Shown in pieces: positions 9,190 through 18,558 of a stretch of DNA of 64,000 bases (position 1 is its first letter; the number at the start of each line of letters is the position of its first letter). The DNA is from Cognatishimia sp. 1_MG-2023. GTDB taxonomy: Bacteria; Pseudomonadota; Alphaproteobacteria; Rhodobacterales; Rhodobacteraceae. Location: NCBI RefSeq assembly GCF_030548175.1, contig NZ_JAUORX010000001.1, forward strand, positions 62,001 through 126,000. The letters run 5' to 3'. Below the pieces are notes generated by a model. The model was not told where the DNA came from, searched no databases, and worked only from the letters and a program-made list of their open reading frames with translations. A program made the translations under genes and the position numbers.

Positions 9190-9830
9190 GTGAAGTAGTC
9201 TCTGTTGTGATTGTTGACGACCATCCAATGGTCGCAGAAGGCATCCAATCTGTTTTGGAAAGCTTTGATGACATCGAAGTCAAAGCAACATTGACGAATG
9301 GGCGCGAAGCGGTTGGTTTCTTAAAGAATAACACCGTGGATGTGGTCTTGATGGACCTAAACATGCCCGATCTGAGCGGCTTGACCGCGACAGAGATGAT
9401 TTTGGAAAGCAAACCGGACACGCATATTCTGATCCTAACGATGCATGACAGCCCGGAATACATCTCTACTGCACTAAGCCATGGCGCGCGCGGTTATGTT
9501 CTAAAAGATGTGCCAACCGATGAAATCAAGACGGCCATAGATACGGTGATGAGTGGCGAGCGTTATCTATGCACAGGTGCCAAAGGTTCGCTTGAACCCA
9601 ATGACAGCGATGACCGCGAACCGCTGACAAGTAGAGAGCAAACGGTTCTGCTGCAATTGGCGCAAGGAAAGTCCAACAAAGAAGTTGCCATTGAATTAAA
9701 TATCTCTGTCCGCACAGTTGAGACCCATCGCAAGAATATCAAACGGAAGTTGGGCATCAGCTCAACGGCTGGATTGACGCGATATGCGATCGAGCATGGG
9801 GTTTTGCAGGGCACTGGGGTGGTTATTTAG
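9186..9830 (+). CDS. LuxR/NarL-type response regulator
   Basis: This 214-residue cytoplasmic regulator pairs with the histidine kinase immediately upstream (ATGA overlap). The receiver domain has the acidic pair DDHPM near residue 11, the phospho-acceptor Asp in VVLMDLNMPDLSG (about residue 57), and a conserved K in YVLKDV near residue 105. A GerE-type helix-turn-helix follows at about residues 145-205 (LTSREQTVLLQLAQGKSNKE, SVRTVETHRKNIKRKLG). The likely targets are the TRAP genes and the repeats between the two divergent units. Confidence 0.94.
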   Translation: MSEVVSVVIVDDHPMVAEGIQSVLESFDDIEVKATLTNGREAVGFLKNNTVDVVLMDLNMPDLSGLTATEMILESKPDTHILILTMHDSPEYISTALSHGARGYVLKDVPTDEIKTAIDTVMSGERYLCTGAKGSLEPNDSDDREPLTSREQTVLLQLAQGKSNKEVAIELNISVRTVETHRKNIKRKLGISSTAGLTRYAIEHGVLQGTGVVI

Positions 9831-9935
9831 GGAATTTCAGCCTGATCTTTGCGAAAAAATGCCAAAATGACCGCCATGCGCAATAAATGAAAAGAAAAAA
9901 ATGACCTTGCGACATATATTTTCGACGTTTGCCTG

Positions 9936-9964
9936 TTGACGCCTGTTTTCCACAGCCATAATGT
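9936..9964 (+). promoter_or_regulatory. Sigma-70-type promoter of the ilv leader
   Basis: TTGACG (9936-9941) and TAATGT (9959-9964) are separated by exactly 17 bases. This would start transcription near 9971, about 20 bases before the leader peptide ATG. Confidence 0.75.
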
Positions 9965-9992
9965 CCGCTGCAACACAAGAAGGACCTGACGC

Positions 9993-10040
9993 ATGTTTAA
10001 GCTAGTCGTCATTGTTGGAAATAGGCGCATGGGCCGGTAA
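9993..10040 (+). CDS. ilv operon leader peptide
   Basis: A 15-codon reading frame encodes MFKLVVIVGNRRMGR and stops at TAA (10038-10040). Five consecutive codons specify Leu, Val, Val, Ile and Val, the three branched-chain amino acids made by the pathway encoded downstream. An AGGA ribosome-binding site lies 10 bases before the ATG. It is followed by a paired stem and a rho-independent terminator before ilvB, which is the standard layout of translation-coupled transcription attenuation. It is too short for ordinary gene callers. Confidence 0.85.
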   Translation: MFKLVVIVGNRRMGR

Positions 10041-10092
10041 CGGACACCCAAAAGGTAACCCATGCGCCCCCGACATTTTCGGGGGCTTTTTT
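10026..10092 (+). terminator. ilv attenuator: upstream stem and terminator
   Basis: GCGCATGGG (10026-10034), overlapping the end of the leader frame, is perfectly complementary to CCCATGCGC (10059-10067). A terminator follows: GCCCCCGA (10066-10073) pairs with TCGGGGGC (10079-10086), then six T. The two structures share bases 10066-10067. The exact antiterminator pairing is not resolved by eye. Confidence 0.85.
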
Positions 10093-10123
10093 GTTAGAAC
10101 AGACGTTGTAAGTGGAGAGACAG

Positions 10124-11878
10124 ATGACACGTCAGATGACCGGTGCGGATATGGTGGTTCAAGCTCTGAAAGATCAGGGTGTGGATACCGTCTTTGGATA
10201 CCCCGGCGGGGCTGTCCTGCCAATTTACGATGCAATCTTTCAACAGAATGACATTAAACACATTCTGGTGCGTCACGAACAAGCTGCTGTTCATGCCGCA
10301 GAGGGCTATGCGCGCTCTACCGGCAAGGTTGGTGTGGCATTGGTTACTTCTGGCCCCGGCGCGACAAATGCTGTGACAGGTCTGACAGACGCATTGTTGG
10401 ACAGTATTCCAATTCTGGTGATCTCTGGTCAGGTTCCAACCTTTATGATCGGCTCAGATGCTTTCCAAGAGGCGGATACAGTTGGCATCACACGCCCGTG
10501 CACAAAGCATAACTGGTTGGCAAAAGATACAACAACGCTGGCTGCAACCCTTCACGAGGCGTTCCACGTTGCGCGTTCCGGCCGCCCTGGCCCGGTATTG
10601 GTTGATATTCCAAAGGACGTTCAATTCGCGAACGGCGCTTATACCGATCCAAAAACCGCACGGACAGAGCATTACCAACCACAGCTTAAAGGTGACATTA
10701 CCGAAATCGAAGCTTTGGTCGAATTGATGGAAAAAGCCGAACGTCCTGTGTTCTATACAGGCGGCGGTGTTATCAACTCTGGTCCGGCAGCAAGCCAATT
10801 GCTGCGCGAACTTGTGGATACAACCGGCTTCCCAATTACATCGACTTTGATGGGTCTGGGCGCCTACCCTGCATCCGGCAAATCTTGGTTGGGTATGTTG
10901 GGCATGCACGGCTTGTACGAAGCCAACATGGCGATGCATGACTGTGATCTGATGATCAACATCGGTGCGCGATTTGATGACCGGATCACTGGCTTGATCT
11001 CGGCCTTTTCGCCGAATTCGAAAAAGGCCCATATTGATATTGACCCAAGCTCAATCAACAAAGTGATCCGTGTGGATATTCCTATTGTTGGCGATGTTGC
11101 GCATGTGCTCGAAGACCTTTTGAAAGTCTGGAAATCACGTGGCCGCAAAACGAACAAAGAAGGTTTGGCCAAGTGGATGGCACAGATCGACGAATGGCGG
11201 ACTGTTGACTGCTTGAAGTTCACGCAAGAAGGCTCTGTAATTAAACCGCAATATGCACTTCAGCGTTTCGAAGAGCTAAGCCGTGGTATGGACCGCTACG
11301 TCACAACCGAAGTTGGTCAGCACCAGATGTGGGCTGCGCAATACTTAAACTTTGATGATCCAAATCGCTGGATGACATCCGGTGGCTTGGGCACCATGGG
11401 TTACGGCTTCCCTGCCTCTATCGGTGTGCAAATGGCGCATCGTGATGCGTTGGTTGTAAACGTGGCTGGCGAAGCGAGCTGGTTGATGAACATGCAAGAA
11501 ATGGGCACCGCGGTTCAGTTCCGCCTGCCTGTGAAGCAGTTCATTCTGAACAACGAACGTCTAGGCATGGTACGTCAGTGGCAAGAGTTGCTGCACGGCG
11601 AACGTTACAGCCACAGCTGGTCCGAAGCCCTGCCCGATTTTGTTAAGTTAGCAGAAGCGTTTGGCGCAAAAGGTATCCGCTGCTCAGATCCCGCTGACTT
11701 GGACGATGCGATCATGGAAATGATCAATCACGACGGCCCGGTAATCTTTGATTGCTTGGTTGAGAAACACGAAAACTGCTTCCCGATGATCCCATCAGGC
11801 AAGCCGCATAATGAAATGCTGTTGGGCGAAGATTCCACCCAAGGGGCCATTCAGGCCGGCGGCGCGGTTCTGGTGTAA
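10124..11878 (+). CDS. ilvB: Acetolactate synthase, large catalytic subunit
   Basis: This 584-residue thiamine-diphosphate enzyme condenses pyruvate to acetolactate (or with 2-oxobutyrate to acetohydroxybutyrate), the first common step of valine, leucine and isoleucine synthesis. Seen in order: [14 protein letters not shown], the catalytic Glu in [16 protein letters not shown], the FAD-region [13 protein letters not shown], and the ThDP motif region [15 protein letters not shown] through [13 protein letters not shown] chose the ATG at 10124 because GGAGA lies directly before it; a GTG twelve bases upstream would overlap that site. The small subunit follows after 11 bases. Regulation by attenuation is indicated by the leader. 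The gene could equally be named ilvI. Confidence 0.95.
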   Translation: MTRQMTGADMVVQALKDQGVDTVFGYPGGAVLPIYDAIFQQNDIKHILVRHEQAAVHAAEGYARSTGKVGVALVTSGPGATNAVTGLTDALLDSIPILVISGQVPTFMIGSDAFQEADTVGITRPCTKHNWLAKDTTTLAATLHEAFHVARSGRPGPVLVDIPKDVQFANGAYTDPKTARTEHYQPQLKGDITEIEALVELMEKAERPVFYTGGGVINSGPAASQLLRELVDTTGFPITSTLMGLGAYPASGKSWLGMLGMHGLYEANMAMHDCDLMINIGARFDDRITGLISAFSPNSKKAHIDIDPSSINKVIRVDIPIVGDVAHVLEDLLKVWKSRGRKTNKEGLAKWMAQIDEWRTVDCLKFTQEGSVIKPQYALQRFEELSRGMDRYVTTEVGQHQMWAAQYLNFDDPNRWMTSGGLGTMGYGFPASIGVQMAHRDALVVNVAGEASWLMNMQEMGTAVQFRLPVKQFILNNERLGMVRQWQELLHGERYSHSWSEALPDFVKLAEAFGAKGIRCSDPADLDDAIMEMINHDGPVIFDCLVEKHENCFPMIPSGKPHNEMLLGEDSTQGAIQAGGAVLV

Positions 11879-11889
11879 GGAGAGAAATC

Positions 11890-12453
11890 ATGGCTGCATT
11901 GAAAATCAAAAAAGGCTCCACGAGCCACTCTGCCTACAACCTGCGTCCGAATTTTTCAGACGTTCGTGAAACGCATACTTTGGCCGTTCTCGTTGAGAAC
12001 GAACCAGGTGCGCTGGCACGTGTGATTGGTCTGTTTTCTGGACGTGGGTATAACATCGACAGCCTGACAGTGGCCGAGGTGGATCACACTGGGCACCAGT
12101 CGCGCATTACCATTGTCACCAACGGTACACCGCAGGTGATCGAACAGATCAAAACGCAATTGGGTCGTATTGTTCCTGTTCACGAAGTGCATGATCTAAC
12201 GGTCGAGGGCCCATCTGTTGAGCGTGAATTGGGCTTGTTCAAAGTTGCAGGCCAAGGTGACAAACGCGTCGAAGCCATGCGCTTGGCCGATATTTTCCGC
12301 GCAAATGTGGTTGATACAACGCTAGAAAGCTTTGTGTTCGAAATCACAGGTGCACCGGAAAAGATTGACGCCTTTGCCGACTTGATGCGCCCACTTGGCC
12401 TTGTCGAAGTGGCGCGTACTGGTGTGGCTGCTCTGGCACGCGGTGCAGAGTAA
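11890..12453 (+). CDS. ilvH: Acetolactate synthase, small regulatory subunit
   Basis: This 187-residue protein binds the large subunit, raises its activity and confers feedback inhibition by valine. It has an N-terminal ACT domain (about residues 27-98: TLAVLVENEPGALARVIGLFSGRGYNIDS is the classical signature region) and the C-terminal small-subunit domain ending in GLVEVARTGVAALARG. A basic N-terminal extension of about 25 residues precedes the ACT domain. AGGAG lies before the ATG. A terminator follows directly, so the operon is ilvB-ilvH. Confidence 0.95.
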   Translation: MAALKIKKGSTSHSAYNLRPNFSDVRETHTLAVLVENEPGALARVIGLFSGRGYNIDSLTVAEVDHTGHQSRITIVTNGTPQVIEQIKTQLGRIVPVHEVHDLTVEGPSVERELGLFKVAGQGDKRVEAMRLADIFRANVVDTTLESFVFEITGAPEKIDAFADLMRPLGLVEVARTGVAALARGAE

Positions 12454-12475
12454 GCTTTCTAAATACTAAAGAATT

Positions 12476-12498
12476 GGGGAGCGTTAGCTCCCCTTTTT
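12476..12498 (+). terminator. Terminator of the ilvBH operon
   Basis: GGGGAGC (12476-12482) and GCTCCCC (12487-12493) form a 7-bp stem followed by five T. It abuts the stop codon of the convergent DUF2189 gene. Confidence 0.85.
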
Positions 12499-13267
12499 AA
12501 TGCTTTACCTGAGCATACAGGTGCCAGCTCGCATGCCCGAAAATTGGGATAGCGATGAAGAGCCCCAGAAACCCCGGTATCATAGAAACGAATGTGACCG
12601 CGGCGACAAATGCCCCCCAGGACAACATGACCACTGGTGCATCTGTGACGACCTTTAAGCTGGTCAGCATCGCTGTGACAAAATCAATGTCCCTGTCCAA
12701 AAGCAATGGCATGCCGAAAACGGTCAGTGAATATAAAAGTGCGGCAAAGATCGCCCCAACCGCTGTGCCAAAGGCCAGCATCATAAGTCCGTTTGGTTGC
12801 AAAAAGACTTCAAAACTCGATGAGATATTGGTCATCGGCGTCAGCCCCAGAAACAGCGCAAAAATCATATGAGCCAGAAAGAACCAAAACAGAAACGCAG
12901 TGACGATGATTGAACAAAGTGACGGCAGTTGCCGCTTTCTTTGGTGCAATACGGCATGTGTAATGGCCGCTGGCGTCACCTCATACCCCATTTGTAACCG
13001 ATGTGAGACTTCATATAGCCCGACGGCCGCGAATGGCCCGATCAATGGAAACCCAATGGCTGCAAAGACCAGCCAATAGCTTTGACTCGTTGATAGGGTG
13101 ACCCAGCTGATCAGCCAGCCGCCCACAACGGTAAGGGCCGCAAAGAACAATCCATAGCCGGGGCGCGCATGGAAATCATGCCATCCCAACGCTAAGGCCT
13201 GTTTTAAGGTCGAAAACTCCACGGCGCCCAAATCGGGCACCCCCAGTGGCTTGGGTGCCTCGTGCAT
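12497..13267 (-). CDS. DUF2189 family integral membrane protein
   Basis: This 256-residue protein starts behind GGAGG and has about six hydrophobic segments. A soluble N terminus (GVPDLGAVEFSTLKQALALG, a conserved entry motif of this family) is followed by WHDFHARPGYGLFFAALTVV and further membrane helices with PLIGPFAAVGLYEVSHR between them. These features match the DUF2189 family, sometimes labelled cytochrome c oxidase subunit I-like without evidence of heme binding. I see no histidine pairs that would support an oxidase role. Function unknown. Confidence 0.85.
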   Translation of the reverse strand: MHEAPKPLGVPDLGAVEFSTLKQALALGWHDFHARPGYGLFFAALTVVGGWLISWVTLSTSQSYWLVFAAIGFPLIGPFAAVGLYEVSHRLQMGYEVTPAAITHAVLHQRKRQLPSLCSIIVTAFLFWFFLAHMIFALFLGLTPMTNISSSFEVFLQPNGLMMLAFGTAVGAIFAALLYSLTVFGMPLLLDRDIDFVTAMLTSLKVVTDAPVVMLSWGAFVAAVTFVSMIPGFLGLFIAIPIFGHASWHLYAQVKH

Positions 13268-13349
13268 ACAATCCTCCCAGATGTACGTTCGCGCAGCCCT
13301 ACTTCACCGCTTACCCGCACCTTTTGCAAGTGCGGAATGCGGTTGTGCT

Positions 13350-13400
13350 CTTCATCTTTCCATAAATACCACGTTTGGGGGCTAAAACCCCAAATCGTGG
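13350..13400. repeat. Recurring intergenic element with hairpin, copy 1
   Basis: CTTCATCTTTCCATAAATAC (13350-13369) is followed by a hairpin CCACGTTTGGGG / CCCCAAATCGTGG with loop GCTAAAA. It lies directly after the prfB stop codon. Nearly the same 20 bases occur at 52282 and 55363, each time at the 3' end of a minus-strand gene beside a GC-rich hairpin. Confidence 0.7.
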
Positions 13401-13403
13401 GTC

Positions 13404-14525
13404 TTAACCCTGCGCGTCAGCGCGGCTCTTACCGGATACGTTCATCGCCAGTGTCGCAGCCATCAGCTCGTCCAGGTCGCCATCCAAAACACCTTTGGTA
13501 TCAGAGGTTTCAAAGCTTGTTCTAAGGTCTTTGACCATCTGGTACGGCTGCAAAACATAAGACCGGATCTGGTTACCCCAACCCGCATCGCCTTTGTTTT
13601 CATGGGCTTCGTTGATGGCCGCATTGCGACGGTCGAGCTCTTGTTGATAAAGCCTTGATTTCAAAGCTTTCATCGCGATGTCACGGTTTTGGTGCTGTGA
13701 CTTCTCAGAGCTAGTCACAACAATACCGGTTGGCATGTGTGTAATACGCACTGCAGAGTCGGTTGTGTTCACGTGCTGACCACCGGCACCAGAGGAACGA
13801 TAGGTATCAATCCGAATGTCCGATGGGTTCACTTCGATATCAATGTTGTCATCCACAACCGGATATACCCAGACAGAACTAAACGACGTGTGCCGTTTCG
13901 CAGCGCTGTCAAATGGCGAGATACGCACCAAACGGTGCACGCCCGCCTCTGATTTCAGCCAACCATAGGCGTTGTGGCCCGTGATTTTGTAAGCTGCTGA
14001 TTTGATACCCGCTTCTTCGCCCGCGGTCATGGATTGCAGCTCGACCGTATAGCCGCGCTTTTCGGCCCAACGCACATACATACGCGCCAGCATCGAAGCC
14101 CAGTCACAGCTTTCCGTCCCACCGGCACCAGAGTTGATTTCTAGGAAGGTGTCGTTGCTGTCCGCTTCGCCGTCAAGCAGTGCCTCAAGCTCTTTCTCGG
14201 CCGCAATATTCTTTAACTTGAAAATCGCGTTTTCGGCATCTTTGATGACCTCGTCATCTTCTTCCATTTCACCGAGTTCAATCATCTCGATGTTGTCGGA
14301 GAGGTCAGTCGCCAAGGCTTTGACGCCGTCAATCGCATCCACCAACATCTGGCGTTCGCGCATCAGCTTTTGTGCGGCGTCCGCGTCATCCCATAGGTTA
14401 GGATCTTCGACGCGCGCATTGAATTCTTCGAGGCGAAATTCGGCAGTCTCCCAGTTGAGCCGCTGTTTCAGCAGTTCAATGGATTTTTCGATTTCGGCAA
14501 CGGTATTCTGTACCTCAGCGCGCAT
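13404..14525 (-). CDS. prfB: Peptide chain release factor 2
   Basis: This 373-residue factor recognises UAA and UGA stop codons and triggers peptidyl-tRNA hydrolysis. It carries the RF2 tripeptide SPF ([13 protein letters not shown], about residue 205) that reads the stop codon, and the catalytic GGQ in [17 protein letters not shown] (about residue 249). The reading frame is continuous, so the programmed +1 frameshift that autoregulates prfB in many bacteria is absent here. An AGGA ribosome-binding site precedes the ATG. It lies downstream of the PBP1A gene, read in the same direction. Confidence 0.96.
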   Translation of the reverse strand: MRAEVQNTVAEIEKSIELLKQRLNWETAEFRLEEFNARVEDPNLWDDADAAQKLMRERQMLVDAIDGVKALATDLSDNIEMIELGEMEEDDEVIKDAENAIFKLKNIAAEKELEALLDGEADSNDTFLEINSGAGGTESCDWASMLARMYVRWAEKRGYTVELQSMTAGEEAGIKSAAYKITGHNAYGWLKSEAGVHRLVRISPFDSAAKRHTSFSSVWVYPVVDDNIDIEVNPSDIRIDTYRSSGAGGQHVNTTDSAVRITHMPTGIVVTSSEKSQHQNRDIAMKALKSRLYQQELDRRNAAINEAHENKGDAGWGNQIRSYVLQPYQMVKDLRTSFETSDTKGVLDGDLDELMAATLAMNVSGKSRADAQG

Positions 14526-14623
14526 GTGACAGTCCTGTTCATCGTTTCAAAGGTGGTGATAGACCACCCCAGAGAAGCGGGCAAGATCACCCTGCCCTTT
14601 CCTTCGAAAATCTCGTGATGTCG

Positions 14624-17170
14624 TTAATATAGCCCGCCAGAGCTGAGCGTCCCAAAGCTGGCCTTTGGTCCAACGACGGCCTTTTTACCAGTGGACGTGG
14701 TAACGGTCGTGCCCCCACCTTGCGCATCTTCAAACAACGGCAAGTTGGACCCCATTTCAAAGCCACCATCAAAGGCGACGCCAAACAATGGCTCTTCGCC
14801 AACGCGGAAGTATTCGGCCACAACATGGTCGCCGCTTGCATCATCCGAAAGACGCGCACCAGAGAACCGATCAATCTTGATAAACTGACCACCGGGCGGC
14901 ACCCGGAACTTACCAGCGCCGTTTTTCTTGATGGCTGCTTTCATGAATTCTTGGAACACAGGACCACAGGTGTTGCCGCCATAGGTCCCACGACCCAGCG
15001 GGCGTGGTGTGTCATGGCCAATATAGCACCCAGCCACCATGGTGTTGGTGAAACCAATGAACCAAACATCACGGGCCTCGTTGGTTGTACCGGTTTTGCC
15101 GGCCACAGGAACGGGCAGGTTGATGGCTGTGCTCGCTGTCCCGCGGTCCACAACGCCGCGCATCATTGATGTCAGCTGGTAGGCGGTGATCGGGTCCATC
15201 ACGCGCTCGCGGTTGGTGACGATTTTGGGCGCTTTGTCGATCTCAATGCCAGGTTCATCACACTCAGTACAAACGCGTTGGTCATGACGATAAATCGTGC
15301 GGCCAAAGCGGTCTTGGATACGATCCACAAGTGTTGGCTCAACACGTTCGCCGCCATTGGCGAACATGGCATAGGCAGACACCATTTTGAAAAGCGTCGA
15401 TTCCTCAGACCCAAGCGAGTTCGCAAGGAAAAGACCCATATTGTCATAAACACCAAATCGGCGGGCGTAATCGCCGACAACATCCATGCCGACCTCTTGC
15501 GCCAAACGGATGGTCATCAGGTTTCTGGATTGCTCAATACCTGTCCGCAGCGGCGTTGGGCCGTAGAACTTGTTAGACGAGTTTCGCGGCCGCCACAGGC
15601 CTTGGGGTGTGTTGATTTCAATCGGTGCGTCAATAACGATGGTCGCTGGTGTGTACCCACTGTCGAGTGCCGACGCATAAACAAAGGGCTTAAAGCTAGA
15701 GCCCGGCTGGCGGCGTGCCTGTGTCGCGCGGTTAAAGACAGAATTCTGGTAAGAGAACCCGCCCTGCATCGCAATCACGCGGCCGGTGTTCACGTCCATG
15801 GCCATAAAGCCGCCCTGTACTTCGGACACTTGACGCAGGGTCCAGCGAATAAAGCTGCCATCGCTGTCTTTTGTCATGGCGCGCACAAGAACAACTTCAC
15901 CGGCTTCTAAAAGATCGCCCGCAACTTTGGCTTTGCGACCCAATGTGCCATCTGTGCGTCGCTTGCGAGCCCATTGGACGTCTTTGGCCGGAATAAAGTG
16001 GCCATCTTCATCTTCGCCAACGCTTTCAATGCCGATACGGGCATCGTTTGAACCAACGCTTAGAACGACGGCAGGAAACCATTCGCCATCAACATTGATG
16101 TCTCGTGGCACATTGACGTTGGCGAGCGCATTGCGCCAGTCATCTTCGTTGGTCAGTTGATCAAGCGGGATCGTCTTGCCAGTACCGCGCCAAATGCCTT
16201 GGCTGCGGTCGTATTTCTCCAGCGAATGCTGCAGGGCTTGTGCGGCCACAGCTTGAAGTTCTGGGTCAATTGTGGCGCGTACCGCCATACCACCGGTAAA
16301 GAATTCCTCTTCACCAAAGTCTCGGCTGAGCTGACGACGGATTTCATCGGTGAAATAGTCACGCGGTGGACGCTGCGCTTTGTAGCTATCGTAATCGCCG
16401 TTTTGTACGGATAGCAACGGCTGTGCACGTGCAGCTTGATAGCTCGCTTCAGTTAGATACCCGTTTTCCTTCATCTCTTTCAGGACGAAGTTCCGCCGAT
16501 CTACGGCCGCCTCTTTGTGGCGCACAGGATGCAAATTGGACGGTTTCTTTGGCAAGGTCGCCAAATATGCGGCTTCTTGCGGCTGAAGCTCTGCCAATGG
16601 CTTGTTGAAATAGGTCTGCGCGGCAGCTGCGACGCCAAACGAGTTTTGACCAAGGAAAATCTCGTTCAGGTAAAGCTCTAGGATTTTGTCTTTGCTCAGC
16701 ACGTTTTCAACGCGCGAAGCAAGGATCAGTTCTTTGATCTTACGCTCTGCAGACCGGTCGCCGGACAACAGGAAGTTTTTCATAACCTGTTGGGTGATTG
16801 TAGACGCACCACGAAGGCGCCCACCCTGTGCGGCCTCAACAGCTGCGGCAACCATACCGCGGGCATCGTACCCTTTGTGTGTGTAGAAATTCTTGTCTTC
16901 GGCAGAAATGAACGCGTTTTTAACCAGATCAGGGATTTCGTCCGCAGGTGCAAACAAACGGCGTTCCTTGGCGAATTCATCAATAATACGCCCCTCTGCC
17001 GAGTAAATCCGGCTGATCGTCGGCGGGCGATATTGCGCCAAAGCCTCATGGCTAGGCAGATCGCGGCCATAAATGTAAAAAACCGCGCCAATCGAAAGCG
17101 CCACAAAGGCAGCGCCCATTGTGATCAATGTAAAAAGGCTTCCGAAGAAAGACAGAATGAATCGCAGCAC
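14624..17170 (-). CDS. mrcA: Penicillin-binding protein 1A (bifunctional transglycosylase/transpeptidase)
   Basis: This 848-residue inner-membrane enzyme polymerises and cross-links peptidoglycan. A signal-anchor occupies about residues 5-34. The GT51 transglycosylase domain has the catalytic Glu in FISAEDKNFYTHKG (residue 91) and RGASTITQQVMKN. An OB-like insert spans about 320-450, followed by the transpeptidase domain with SxxK (S491-K494 in QPGSSFKPF), SRN (548-550) and KTG (692-694). The order matches class A PBPs of the PBP1A type. The AMIN-domain amidase gene lies directly upstream on the same strand, so the two wall genes probably form one unit. Confidence 0.95.
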   Translation of the reverse strand: MLRFILSFFGSLFTLITMGAAFVALSIGAVFYIYGRDLPSHEALAQYRPPTISRIYSAEGRIIDEFAKERRLFAPADEIPDLVKNAFISAEDKNFYTHKGYDARGMVAAAVEAAQGGRLRGASTITQQVMKNFLLSGDRSAERKIKELILASRVENVLSKDKILELYLNEIFLGQNSFGVAAAAQTYFNKPLAELQPQEAAYLATLPKKPSNLHPVRHKEAAVDRRNFVLKEMKENGYLTEASYQAARAQPLLSVQNGDYDSYKAQRPPRDYFTDEIRRQLSRDFGEEEFFTGGMAVRATIDPELQAVAAQALQHSLEKYDRSQGIWRGTGKTIPLDQLTNEDDWRNALANVNVPRDINVDGEWFPAVVLSVGSNDARIGIESVGEDEDGHFIPAKDVQWARKRRTDGTLGRKAKVAGDLLEAGEVVLVRAMTKDSDGSFIRWTLRQVSEVQGGFMAMDVNTGRVIAMQGGFSYQNSVFNRATQARRQPGSSFKPFVYASALDSGYTPATIVIDAPIEINTPQGLWRPRNSSNKFYGPTPLRTGIEQSRNLMTIRLAQEVGMDVVGDYARRFGVYDNMGLFLANSLGSEESTLFKMVSAYAMFANGGERVEPTLVDRIQDRFGRTIYRHDQRVCTECDEPGIEIDKAPKIVTNRERVMDPITAYQLTSMMRGVVDRGTASTAINLPVPVAGKTGTTNEARDVWFIGFTNTMVAGCYIGHDTPRPLGRGTYGGNTCGPVFQEFMKAAIKKNGAGKFRVPPGGQFIKIDRFSGARLSDDASGDHVVAEYFRVGEEPLFGVAFDGGFEMGSNLPLFEDAQGGGTTVTTSTGKKAVVGPKASFGTLSSGGLY

Positions 17171-17271
17171 AAGGGCCCCCGGGGTAAGTCCCCCCCTCTA
17201 TACTGCCTGCCGCCGGGGCGGTCAAAACACAAGGCGGGGAATTTCTTGCAGAATTTCGCCTGTACGAAAGT

Positions 17272-18498
17272 TTATTGGCGCACCAGGTCGCGTGCAGCCT
17301 TATCGGCGATCACCCACGCCTGCAAACCATCGCGAATACCTTCGGCCAACCGTTGGCGCCAAGATGGGTCATTTAGATTTTGTAGGTCACGGTCAGAGGA
17401 CATAAAGCCCACTTCGATCAAAACCGAAGGAATATCAGCAGCTTTCAACACAGAAAAGGCCGCTTGGCGGTAGGGTTTGTTGTTCAGCTTACCCAATGTG
17501 CCCTGCATCCCCAGCACCATCGCTTGGGCCAATCGTTCCGTCCGGGGTGTCGTTTCTTGGCGCACCAAGTCCAGCAAAATATTGGCAATCTGATCGTCCG
17601 TCCCACTTAGGTCGATACCCGCAAGCAAAGCGCTGCGATCATGGCGCTCGGCAAGATATTGCGAAGCGGCATCGCTGGCCTCTTTGGATAACGTGTAAAC
17701 AGTCGCGCCACTGGCCTGCCCAAGCTTCAGCACATCCGCATGAAGCGAAATGAAAATATCGGCATTGACCTCGTGCGCCGTGGCAACACGGCCCTCGAGC
17801 GAAACAAAACTGTCTTCATCACGGGTCAAGAACACCTCAAACCCACCAGCACGGCGCAGCGTGTCACGAATTTCACGCGCGAGCGTCAACATCAGCACTT
17901 TTTCCTGCACATGCCCACGCTCTGCCCCCGGATCAACACCACCATGGCCGGGATCAAGCACGACAACGGTTGCGGCCCAATCTGGCTTGCCTGATTTCGG
18001 AGCTGTCACAATGGACGGGCTTGGCAAATCCCAACGCGGGTCTTTCGGCGTACCTGCGGATTGCGCAAAGGCTTCCGGTTCCGTCGCGATCAATTTTAGC
18101 TGTAAATGTGCGTTACCCGTCGTCTCATCGACCTGCATCTCCGCGCTTGTGATTGCCATGGGTGCGCTAAGATCGGCGACAAGGCGGCTCCACCCAGGAC
18201 GAAACCCACCAACACGAATGGCTTCGATGCGTTCAGATTGCAAAAGCGTGTTTGTATCCGCGTTTGACCAATCCACCTCGCGAAAGTCGATGACAAGCCG
18301 GCGTGGCTCATCCAGCGTAAACACGCGCCATGGCACGCCCTGTGACAACGCCAGATCAATCTGTGCCCCGCCTTTGCGCGCATCAACGATGGCGCTGCCC
18401 TCTGCATTTAACCGCGCTAAGCCGCTGAATTCTTGGGCTTGGATGGTCAACGCTGAACACAGCCAAAGGATCAGGATCGAAAAGAAAGTTCTGCGCAT
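17272..18498 (-). CDS. amiC: N-acetylmuramoyl-L-alanine amidase with AMIN domain
   Basis: This 408-residue periplasmic hydrolase cleaves the amide bond between MurNAc and the stem peptide during cell separation. It has a signal peptide (cleavage near IQAQEF), an AMIN domain at about residues 50-140 (PRRLVIDFREVDW) that targets septal wall, and an Amidase_3 domain from about residue 180 with the Zn-binding motifs VVLDPGHGGVDPGAERG, the FISLHADV His and IEVGFMSSDRD near the end. It precedes the PBP1A gene on the same strand. Confidence 0.93.
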   Translation of the reverse strand: MRRTFFSILILWLCSALTIQAQEFSGLARLNAEGSAIVDARKGGAQIDLALSQGVPWRVFTLDEPRRLVIDFREVDWSNADTNTLLQSERIEAIRVGGFRPGWSRLVADLSAPMAITSAEMQVDETTGNAHLQLKLIATEPEAFAQSAGTPKDPRWDLPSPSIVTAPKSGKPDWAATVVVLDPGHGGVDPGAERGHVQEKVLMLTLAREIRDTLRRAGGFEVFLTRDEDSFVSLEGRVATAHEVNADIFISLHADVLKLGQASGATVYTLSKEASDAASQYLAERHDRSALLAGIDLSGTDDQIANILLDLVRQETTPRTERLAQAMVLGMQGTLGKLNNKPYRQAAFSVLKAADIPSVLIEVGFMSSDRDLQNLNDPSWRQRLAEGIRDGLQAWVIADKAARDLVRQ

Positions 18499-18558
18499 GT
18501 AGAATGGGTGCCTGAATGAATTTTTGATAGTTTAACCTGTGTTGCAGCCATTGGATAC

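Noticed and set aside
13404-14525. Programmed frameshift in prfB
   Set aside because: The frame is continuous from start to stop without an early in-frame TGA.
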